A stretch of DNA of 64,000 bases from Plazaster borealis (Eukaryota > Echinodermata > Asteroidea > Forcipulatida > Labidiasteridae). Below the pieces are notes generated by a model. The model was not told the origin of the DNA. It worked only from the letters and a program-made list of their open reading frames with translations, and searched no databases. Below, one piece after another: positions 11,101 to 23,100 of this stretch. A program made the translations under genes and the position numbers. The stretch spans positions 6,055,130 through 6,119,129 of the forward strand of contig CM037474.1 of assembly GCA_021014325.1 (NCBI GenBank). The letters run 5' to 3'. Within the stretch, counting starts at the first letter, position 1; each line of letters opens with the position of its first letter.

Positions 11101-14100
11101 AACTATAATGCAAACAATAAATGACAAGAAATGTGCATCTTTGGTCCCAAAAAAACATTTCAAGTTGCATGAGCAAATGTATAACCCCCTTTTGGGTTTT
11201 TGGGGTTTTTCTTTGAAACAAATAACAAAGAAGGACACACATTCTCAAATATGCATCCCTGTGGAGAAGTATATTGTTCTTTCCTTTGTCACTGTACTTT
11301 TAAATAAAATATTTTCCCATAGACTTTGTACACAAATTTTTATTGTGGAACACCCCGGTCATTAGAATTCCCCTAAGGAGACCTTTTGTTTGTTCTTTGT
11401 TGTTTTGTCCTCGGTCTCCATAAGGTACCGAATATGAGCACACAATTTTTATGTGCCTTTTTACAACCCCCCCCCCCCACACACACACACCAGTCAAGCA
11501 ATGACACTGTCTGTCATTTGGTTAATATCACTGGGTACTGTAGAAGGTTCAGACGTAACAAGACCATTTCAACGCCTGAAATGATGTTATGATAGGTTTC
11601 AACAGTGTGTAACAATGTCGGAATAAGTCAGAAGAAAGTTGGGCATTGGGTTTTTGCAACCATGGCAGCGATTATTAGATGTATCGGTGGGTGAGTTTCA
11701 ATGGCTTGTGTAGGGTTGTGTTTGACAACAAATAATTGACTGTATCCTGAAAAAACCTGTGGCTGGTCAAAAGTGATACCATCTGAACTTTCAGGATTTA
11801 CTGACTCTGAAGTTTTAAATAATTTATGATTTCTTTTTTGATGGTCAGTTTTCAAGACATTTTGAAGACAAAGACAGACCTAAGAACAAATCCTGAAAGC
11901 AGAAAAAAACTCTTTCAAATCACAGGTCCATATGTGGAGTTTTTGGGGGCCATAAAAACAATTTGGTTGAATAATTACCAAAGATGTACAGATCCTAGAA
12001 TTTATAAGCCTATGATGATGAATAAATTATAGATCATGGCGGAATTTGTCTGGCCTTACCTTCAGCATTCCCTTGATTGTTTTCATCAATCTGCGAGAAT
12101 ATATCTGTGAATGGTTGCCATATTATTGTGTTACCTTGGTGACCACTGATAACGTGACCCCTGTTTAAAGGTAGGGTCACATAGATTGGTAAATACACCC
12201 AAAATGAATGACCACAAAAACTTACTTGGTGAGAAGTAAAAAACGTTTTTGAGAAAGGATTCCCTTTGAATGGTTTGGATTACTTTTCACCCAAAAAATT
12301 TGAATCTGAGGAACGATTCATGCATGAATCGTTTCACAGAAAATGAATCGTTTCTTAGATTTCTGACGGTTCGCAAACGTGCAGCCAGAGATTCGGTTGC
12401 TCACCGCTGTTACTTCGCTTAATGTGGATGGATTTGACGTTCTTGTGAAAAAAACATGACAGTTTTTTGTTTTTTGCTCAGCAAGTAGACACTGTATTCA
12501 GCTAAAAAACTGTCACATGCAACTTTGATTGTATCTTTCTTGATAATTTTGCCTATAAATCAGCATTTCGCTGACAAAAAAAACAATCTATGACCCTACC
12601 TTTAATGGGAGGGGCACATTCCTAACTTTTACTCGACCACACCACCTGTCTAAATAATATCGTAACTATCCAGCTTGGTTATCGTACTTCCAATACTGAG
12701 CTTGAGAAATGTTTAGATCTTAGGTGATCGAACGCAGCAACTTGCAAGGTTTTTTTTCTTTTTGAGCAGAGAATTTTACTGTATCTTTCTTGATAATGTT
12801 GCCTATAAATCAGCATAAGGTTTAAAAAACCAATCTATAACCCCACCTTTAACCTCAATACCCCCAGTCTTAATATGAAGTGAGCTCTGGGCTACTAAAA
12901 CAACATTTTGAATGAAAACAGCGACTTATGTCTTCTCTTCTGAAATTCCTGATTCAAAGGGGTGTTGTTAAGGCATTTTCCAACTTCATAAACCAACAGC
13001 GCCCAATTTCATTGCAACTGCTTACCGCAGATATCTACACTAACGGCTTATAGAATCACACACTTTGAAGCCCCCTGTAAGCGCTTCTGCGGTGAGCAGC
13101 GCGTTATAAAATTGGGCCCAGTTTATCAACAAAATAACCCTCTATAAAAAAAATAGTCTGTGGTTGTTGTGAGGAATCCAAAGCAGACTTGAACTGAAAC
13201 ATACCATAATATTCACAGTGGTTCCCATAGTAATTCACTTTACAGAAACAACTGCCATCCACACATGTGCCATCATTCATACACTCCTCATCGGTCGTGC
13301 AGCCACTAGACATGTCTGTACAAGCAGAGAACACACACAGCAGGGTTGCTATACATTAATGTACAATCGCAGTCATGCTACGGTTAGTAGGAATTCACAA
13401 GAAGCCGTTTGCGAGTTTGATTTGAATAATGTCTGGTACAATGACTCGGTTAATCACAAGTTACCGCTAATACTATAGGGAGGGTGTACAAACAATGAAA
13501 CGGTTCCAAAAACCAAAGGTATACTTTGCCTTTAAATTTGAAGTATTCGAGGCAAGCTTTTGCGCAGTTATGTAAGAGAAAACGGCAAAAACCCATACAC
13601 ACTTTCGAATGAATGTGTATGGCACAATGGTACCAGGGTTTGCTCATCTGGAGGTTGCTATACAAACAAAAACTTACCCCGTATTAGACATAACAACTGT
13701 CTCCATAGTCTGAGGAATTCAAATTTAAGTGGTAACTTGTGACTAATGCAAGTCATTGTACCAGACTTTATTTAAATTTTACTCCCAAATGGCCTATTCT
13801 TTCAGCGTGAATCGTCTCCAAAAACTGCTTGAATTAGGGGAATTTAGTATCTTTTTGGTGGCAAAATAATGAAACAGATCATGGTAACTGATGTGAAGTC
13901 ATCAACATTTTGGGTCAGTCATGCAGATTAAGTGATCAAAATATAAGTTAGTACATGTAGTAGCTAGAAAGGGTTAATTGTTTTAGACATCTTCTGATTC
14001 TAACAAGGTTCCGATTTGCTGGCTACGGCTGGATCACCGCATCGTAATGCGTTGAAGTATAGGACGCCCTTAGCAACACCCTTAGCAACAGCCGTAGCTG

Positions 14101-17100
14101 TAGCCGAAGCGGCCAATTCGGATACGGTCTTACATTTATAAGTATGTACACATGCATTAAAGACTCGTCTACTGCCCTCAACTTCCATTGTGTGACTATG
14201 GCGTGATCCTTTAGAGGAAATCTTGAGTTATAGTTTATGTAGAACGAAGTGGCTGGGTAAATCTAGTGCACTGGGTAAAGTTAGTGCACCGGATTAATCG
14301 CAATAGCTGATAAGTAAGAACATTTTACTCATCTTTCTTTCCTGAGCAAGACGATTTTTTGCTCTGAATTTTTTCGAAAACAAAAAGTGTTTATCCAACT
14401 TACATGTTTCGCAGTATTGTCCGTAGAAACCACTGAGGCATGCACAGTGTACACCAGACCCAGTTGAATATGGCTGGCATGAGGCTCCGTTTTTACATGG
14501 TGTTGATTGACAATCAGAATTACCTGATGGATGGAGACAATCAACGATAATCAACACAAACAGAAAAGGTGATCAAATCATCGTTTCAATTCAATATCAT
14601 CCACATGGATTTTAATGTCTGCATTTTAAAATCATGTGGTGAATGAATCTACGAGGTACACAGTCAACCCATAAAGCCGTGGGTCCCGTGTATTGTGTAA
14701 TGCATGTAAAAGAACCCAGTACACTTATCGCTAAGAAAAGGGGTATCGCCCCAGTGTTTTCTGGTACATGTATGGTTGGCTGCAGATTGCACCACAGCAC
14801 CTTGTAAACTGTTAGATGGTGCTATATACATAAATGGGTCTTACATTTCGAACATAGCTCCGCATACCTTGTAGACAAAATAATGGGCGCTTTGAGACGT
14901 CCTCGGGTGTGAAACAGCGCTATATAAGAACTGCGTATTACTATTATTATACACCCTTCCTTAAATACTAAAAAGGCTTCAGACGAGCAGAGTATACTGT
15001 TCGAAACGTCGAGACCACACCGGTTCTTCTCAGAACTAAGACTTCTCCCTAAAGAGTTTTATACATAGTTGTAGCCGCAAGAGTACTACTATAGTTTTTT
15101 CTTATGCTCCACACCATGCAAAGCTTCAAACTTAAGGCTTAGTTGTTGTTTTTTCAGCATCATTCTTGTCATCTTACCAAATTCACAGATGTCTCCCCAG
15201 TATCCGCCTGGGCAGACACACCACGGTTTGATCAAAGTGGAGCACATTCCACCATTCAGACAAGGTGAACTGTCGCAGTAATTGTCACCTAATGTCAAGA
15301 TACAGAGATTGTCATCAGGGCCCAAATTCATAAAGCTGTTCAGCAGAAAATTCTGCTCGGCAAATTTCGTTGCTACGCAAGAAATGAGTGGGGTACCAGT
15401 CACAGCAATGGTAACTGTATGGTATTTTGGCTGGTAACCTGTTTTTCTTAAGCGACATTTTTCTGTGCTTAGCAACTTTGTGCTTACATGCTTTATGAAA
15501 TTGGGCCCAGGTCCTATGTGATGTTTGCTTTGTATTGTATTGTAGTGACAGTTGAATTCAAAATTCAGGAACATACCCCCAATAGCTCTGGGGAAGGAGA
15601 AACAAAAATGCAATGCAAATGGGTTTTGAGGCATTGCATGGTGAGGCATCAATGTATATATTCAGTTTGTGGAACAGAAAATATGAAAGCACACTTGTTT
15701 CAGGAGGCCTACCATCAATTACATGTACTTATTGATTTCTTCTGTGCCTTAGCGCCTTTGAGCAAACCTATTTTGTCAATATCTTTGTTCGGGGGTGCCA
15801 GAACAAAGATGTTTGCTGGCACGCTAATCCAAAGGTTGCAGGTTCAAATCCTGTGTTAGTCAATTTTTCTCTATTCACCCCAAAATTGAAAATATATTTT
15901 GAAAAGCAAGTAGCTTGAGAAAACATAAGTAACAAAAAATGTACATCTTTAGCTACAGTTGGCTGCAGTTCCAATTGTTGATTTAATAATTTGTTAAATA
16001 TCATTTCTGTTAAAGCTTTTTTTAAATCGACGTACCATGACAAATATCCTCTGGGCTATCCATAGTTTCATCCGACCCATCTCCACAGTTGTCAACGGAG
16101 TCACATGTTAGTAATGTCTTTATACAGCGGTGATTATTGCAGTAAAAATAGTCTGTGCTCCCACAATTGTTTGGCGAAACTGAGGAATTAAAAGAAAAAG
16201 AATAGTATTAAGTGTTCCAATTTTAGAAAGTTTACATTATGGGCGGTCGTGTTGTCGTAGTATACTTTCTTGCCTTCCACCTCTAAGACACTGCTTCGAA
16301 ACCTGCTGGGGGCTCTATGTGGATTGGGTTTTCAGTCCCTACCTGATGTGGGGCGGGGGTCCCTTAGATATTTCTCTGGGGTTTCCTCCCACATCTAAAA
16401 GTGAAACTTCCTTCCTTGTCTTCTCTTCATCGGGTTCTTGGCTAGTATAGTGATTAAGATGGCTTTTTTGAGAATCATTGGCTTCACAATCAGAATTGAT
16501 AAATAATTTATAAAAAAAAAGTATTGGCAGTGGCGTAGCCAGAGGCCCCCAGTATCTTTGTTCACCCCTTGATCAACCCCTTTCTCAAAATGAGATCCCC
16601 AAAAATGCAAAATGACGTGGTTCGATACATTAAATTGCTTACTTGTTCAAGTCAAGTGGTGCCCTCGAATCGAATACATTAAACAGCCCCTAATTGCCCC
16701 CCTTAGTTTGAATACAAGCCATGTCTATTAATGAATAATTGTTTAATAAGTTTTAGCATTTGCTTCAAGTATTCTTATCTACCATCCAACTATATGGTGG
16801 TGCAACTGCGTACATAACTGTGTGTACTGTGTAGATGCATTCTCCACATGATACCATTTTGCAGGTTGGCATAGTCTATCTACCATTCAAAACCCACAAC
16901 AGTTGGCAAACTACATCAAAAACATAATGGACGTTGTTGAATGGTCATACAGTAGGAGGGTTAATTGCATGTAGTATATGCATTTACCAAATTATATTAT
17001 ATTGCAGGCTGACATGGTTTATCTACCACTCAAAACCACAGTGGAAGATATTAAATGGTCAGACAGTAGGAGGGTTGACTGTAATGCTTTGATGCATTCA

Positions 17101-20100
17101 CCACATGATATCATATTGCAGGTTGGCATAGTCTATCTACCATTCAAAACCCACAATGGATGACATTGAATGGTCAGATGTCAGACAGTAGGAGTGCTGA
17201 GACTATGTACTGTGTCTTCATTCACCACATAATCTCAACTTGCAGGCTGACAAAGTTTATGTATCAACAATTGGATGATATTGAATGGTCAGACAGTAGG
17301 AGGGTTGACTATGTTTGTTTCACCACATGATGTCAACTTGCAGGCTGACATGGTTTATCTACCAACAAATACCACAGTGGACGATTTAGGGTGCGTTTGA
17401 TTAGCTTCCCCGGGTCGACCCCAGTGTGCTCGTCCGGGTGAGCCCCTGCCATGAGCTTATCAAATTATTTTCATGTTGTGCATTACGTCCGTGGATTCAC
17501 GAAAAGATCGTAAAATAATTATTGTCAAGGTAAAACTGCAACGTTAAATTGATGTACAAGCCCACGTTGATACACAAGTTTTCGTCCTCGACTATAAAAA
17601 TACTTTATGCTTACAAAGTCGCTGTTTTAAGAGTGAAAATGTGTGTCAAACTTACTGAAAGTGTCCCGCTGAATTACAAACAAAATGGTGGCCATTGAGA
17701 AAGTTTTTTGTAGTGACGTCATGCACCTCGGTCAGTCCCTAGTGACCCGCTCCACAAGCAGGGTACTTGGGGCTGACCCGGGTGGGCCCCGAGAATGACG
17801 TCAAAGCTATTCGAACGCACCGGGGGGGGGGGGGGGAGACTTGGGTCGACCCGGGGAAGCTAATCGAACACACCCATTGAATGGTTGGACAATAGGAGTT
17901 TTTCGATTTGGGGTTCACATGGGTCTATTACAAATCAAGCATCTAAGAATAATAAGACGAAAGTAGCTTACAAGACTCCGTGAAGGCAGTGACTCCAATC
18001 CTGAGTGTTATCCTGGAGTCTTGTATCTGTCCATACCATCGGATGTACATAGACTCCTGGCTAGAGATGACTGATGCCTTAGCATCTAGTGAACCCTCAT
18101 AAAGCGCAGGTGCTTGCGAGGTGATGCCATCTCGGATTACTACGACACTAGTACCAACTCTGTTATTCAAAACTAACCACAGAACAAAATACACATTTGA
18201 GACTTTAACAAGTAGGAAAAAGTAGTGTAGTAAATGATGAAATAAAAACACAATTTTTTTCCCTTCAGGATCCATACAATTATCAGCTTTAAACAGCTGC
18301 TGAGCAAAAGATTTGTTAACAGGAATTGCAGGAATGCTATTTAAACTTGTTTGTAATGTTTGTTTGTTCATCATTTAATTGTAATTTTGATATTTTTACA
18401 CTTCTGAATTTTTTTTGTAATTATCACTCAAACAAATTAGCCCCCAACCTCAAAGTAAAAAAAAAACCCTAGCTACACTTCTGCTGTTGACAACGTGCGT
18501 CATAATGACAATACTTTGATATCAACTGTGGGATGTTGCTTTGATATTGCAACAAAGCGGCTATACAAAATGGAGCTCCCACAAATGACGTAACTTTTCG
18601 CGAATCTTTCTGAAAAGCACCAGAGAAGGGTGTTCAAAATGATTGCTTTTTCACAATTAAAAACTGTTTACTCTAATGTGAACTAAATTTCCTTATTAAA
18701 TGAACACATTCTAAATGCATTTCAGCAAAGATCACTTATTGTCTGTTCGTTCAAGCTGGTCTTTAACTCTGATATTAAATTTCACATTTCATACAAAATG
18801 TATTATTTAATTTATCTGTAACTTTAGATTGTTCCGTAATTTTCTGTTGATGGAAAGGGTCAGAGTTACTCCCCAGTAGGAACTAATTTATAATGCCTGA
18901 GGATATGTTGGACTCAAGTGTCCAAACAAGGCAATGGACACCCAAATTAACGCACATTGAAGTGCAAGGTGATCCTACATAACGCAAACAACTAATAAAC
19001 TTACAATCGGCCGTCACGCTAATCTTCATTCCGGGGGCGGCTTGCACGTAATATAACACATCAATAACTTCAGTGTTGAAGAAGGTGGGAAGCGGTCTAG
19101 CCGGCCACTCCGAGAGTTCGTAGCCGTTTGAAATGTCCAGTTTGGTGGAATCGGAATCTGTTAGATGAGAACAGAGAAGTTGAACTCTGGGTCGGATGAT
19201 GTTAAATTTGTAATCCAAGCTTCTTTCACCAAGGAGTGAAATGTTGGCTTGTGTATTACTTAGTAGATGGAATGAACACTTCAAACAAAATACAGACTCA
19301 TCCAAAAGTCTTTGTACATGGGTAGAGGACAAATTAACATTTCTAAAAGAGGTACTGCACCTTTGTTTTTTCAACTGTTTACTCTTATTGTGGCATCTTT
19401 ACTGGTGAAAACTTCTATGAGAGAAGTTGAATGTTGCACTGAAACAAGTCAAGGAGCACAGAGGCAATTAATAGGGGCATGGAGGCAATGACCAGGGGCA
19501 TGGATGCACTGACAAGGGGCACAGAAACAATGACCAGGGGCATGGAGACATTGACCAGGGGCATGGAGGCAATGACCAGGTGCATGGAGGCAATGACCAG
19601 GGGCATAGAGGCAATGACCAGGGGCATGGAGGCACTGACAAGGGGCACAGAAACAATGACCAGGCGCATGGAAGCAATGACCAGGGGCATGGAGGCAATG
19701 ACCAGGCGCATGGAGGCAATGACCAGGGGCATGGAGGCAATGACCAGGGGCATGGAGGCAATGACCAGGGGCATGGAGGCAATGACCAGGGGCATGGAGG
19801 CAATGACCAGGCGCATGGAGGCAATGACCAGGGGCATGGAGGCAATGACCAGGGGCATGGAGGCAATGACCAGGGGCATGGAGGCAATGACCAGGGGCAT
19901 GGAGGCAATGACCAGGCGCATGGAGGCAATGACCAGGGGCATAGAGGCAATGACCAGGGGCATGGAGGCAATGACCAGGCGCATGGAGGCAATGACCAGG
20001 GGCATGGAGGCAATGACCAGGGGCATGGAGGCAATGACCAGGCGCATGGAGGCAATGACCAGGGGCATGGAGGCAATGACCAGGGACATGGAGGCAATGA

Positions 20101-23100
20101 CCAGGCGCATGGAGGCAATGACCAGGGGCATGGAGGCAATGACCAGGGGCATGGAGGCAATGACCAGGGACATGGAGGCAATGACCAGGCGCATGGAGGC
20201 AATGACCAGGGGCATGGAGGCAATGACCAGGCGCATGGAGGCAATGACCAGGGGCATGGAGGCAATGACCAGGGGCATGGAGGCAATGACCAGGGGCATG
20301 GAGGCAATGACCAGGCGCATGGAGGCAATGACCAGGGGCATGGAGGCAATGACCAGGGGCATGGAGGCAATGACCAGGGGCATGGAGGCAATGACCAGGG
20401 GCACGGAGGCAATGACCAGGGGCACGGAAACAATGACCAGGGGCATGGAGGCAATTGCCCCCATCACTTCCGTGAAGTATCAGGCCTGTGCTTCTTTATT
20501 TCTAGTCAACAGTAATAACACAATTGAATTACATGTATCATCATAAACTCTTGTACTTACAGAAATAGACATCTCTAAGCTCCATATACTCTGTATCCGT
20601 CAGATACTTATATTTAGCTCCATAAAATCTGGAGGATGCGTCGCTGGTCCGAGCTGCCTGCACAAGAAGTTCAAATCGAATCTCTTGGCCTGTTAGATCC
20701 AAAACATGTGGTCGCTGACAACCACAGTTTACCCACGTTTTTGACGGTGAATATATCTGAAGAGAGAAACATACATTATTAGGTGCACATTGAGTGTGGT
20801 GATAGTTTACATTTTTGAAAAAACCTTGGTTCAATTTGAATAATAAAGCTCTTTATAGCACACACTAAATTGCTTAGCACAGACAAATCTTGCTTACCAG
20901 GAAAACCAGCCAATATAACATGTATGCATTGTGACTAGTGCCCTGCAATTTGTTGTACCATTTTCTACAGTGCCCGTAGTGCCAGTGGTAACCCAATTAA
21001 AACTGTCAAAGTATGATCACAGTGCTGGCGTTTTGACTAATAATGCTAGTAGAACCATACTGAGTCAGTCCCACCTGGGCCCAACTTCATAAAGCTGTTT
21101 AGCAGAAAATACCGCTTAGCAAATTTCCTTGGTGCCCCTTCAAAAGTTTCCCATAGACTTTACGATTTTCCAATAGAAGTGCCCTTTGCAAAATGAAAAT
21201 GGCCTTGCCCTCCCCAAGATGTTGTGCATGTACAGCTTGTTCAATTTCATCCATTGAAAGAAAACAAGTTCATGTATTCCATATTTTGTGATTCAAAAAT
21301 AAAAGGGTTTGAAAACACAAAATGGATCTGTTTCAACTTACTGTTAGTTTATCGATTTCCCGAGAGTCACATGATGTCATCAGCACACCACTCAGATGAA
21401 AATCCTCAAATGTGATTTGGATGTGTCTAGTAGGGTTATCGGGGACCAGCTTGAGTCGACAGGTGTACCCCTCAGGAAGCTTGTCATAGGAGCTGGGGAA
21501 GGAGGGTGACGAGAGCACACCCTCTGGGTTTGTGGAATTGATGTGAATTGTAATGTTGCATTCTGGATAGAGAAATAAATACAGAATACAAAAGTGGTTT
21601 TAAATATGCTAGATGAATATTTAATGTGGTGTGCTGTGGCCGAGCGGTTAAGAGCACTGGACTTGAGCTCTAGTGTTTCTGATCAGCAGAGTGTGGGTTC
21701 GAGTCCCAGTCATGGCACTTGTGTCCTTGAGCAAGATTACCGTAATTGCTTTGGGACGTTATGCCGAAGGTCCCGTGTACTAGGATCGGTAGCGCAAGTT
21801 AAAGAACCCAGAACACTTATCAGGGAAGAGTAGTGGTTAACCCCGGTGTTTCTGGTTCACATAGCAAGCACCCTTGTTTACAGGTTTCCATAGGCTTGCG
21901 AGCTACAGCGAATAAGTTCACTTATGAGGCATCCTTGTTTTCATTACCAGAAATATATAACAATAATAATAATAATGCCTGAATTAGTACTTGGATTTGT
22001 TTACTTTTACTGATATACACAAACATCTTTTGAAGTATGAAACTGCAAGGGTTCAATTCTACAAGCAAATTATGAAGAACAAAAATGACTGATTTTTTTT
22101 TTGTATTTCACTTCAATGAAGTATTCTGAGAATGATGCATTTGAAACAGTCGACTAACTTTTATTCACTTATATCTCAAACACTATGACCTATGCAAATT
22201 ACAAAGTCAGACAAGTCAGAGGTAACATCAAAGGGTAGGCCTATAATTTAAAGACTACATATTTGTTTATGGTAAGATTTTATGAGTACACATGTAGGCC
22301 TGAACATGCCAAGTGACCATACAAAATCGTTTAGCATTGTAAACCAGTGACCTACACAATGCTATATTTATACATTGTCACAGCACAAAAGCTTTCTGTG
22401 TGTCAACTCAGCCATACAAAAGTACAGCGACACTTGTGACCTTCATACACTACCAGGTTGCAAACCAACAATGATGTACAATGTACAAGTACACCCTGAC
22501 AATGGAACCAACATTGGTGTACACCCTGGCAATGGCACCTGCAATATGTACACCCTGATGTGGCACTTCATTTTGTTTGTCAACCTATATACTGTACCAC
22601 ATCAATTTTTAAGGCATGGAATTTTCTGGAGTTGGCGGCCTGTTACTTTTGAAAAATTTTTTTCCAAACAATCAATATTGTTACACAATATCAGCTGAAA
22701 GAGTCCTCTTCACCTCAACAATTATAAAAACGACAAACTTTTATTGGCATACAAATGAAAGATTTGTTTTCTTCCAAAGAGCTGTATGTATTTATGCCTG
22801 CAAAAAGTCAAGGCTCTGCAAACGTACATCGCCCGTCAATAATAAAAAAAGAACTACTTTCAGCCAAGCAGACAGGATTACATTTCCTTTGAACCATACA
22901 TGTAGGCTATTAATTAAAAACACGTTAGGCCTAAAGGCATATGCTCTTTAGATAAATTGGTTAAATTATTCAATACATCAGGCCTGAATTTACAGGGAGG
23001 CCATGGAGGCTATGTCCTCAATTGCCCTGGTCTTGGCCTTGTTGTCCCTTCACAGACTTTTCTAATGGAGGTGCCCTTTGCAAACTAAAAATGACCTTGC

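Noticed and set aside
15089..15652. 187-codon minus-strand frame taken as one gene
   Set aside because: Only 15178-15288 is an exon; the rest runs through an intron and a MITE.
16780..17390. A CRISPR-like array
   Set aside because: Units are long, diverged and lack constant repeats with unique spacers; the genome is animal nuclear DNA.
19415..20546. Open frames of 311-355 codons on both strands
   Set aside because: They are translations of the 21-bp minisatellite, with no splice context, and the array lies between two exons of the receptor gene.
21631..21720. A functional tRNA gene
   Set aside because: The boxes are good, but the arms do not pair well and the sequence continues as a SINE body found elsewhere.
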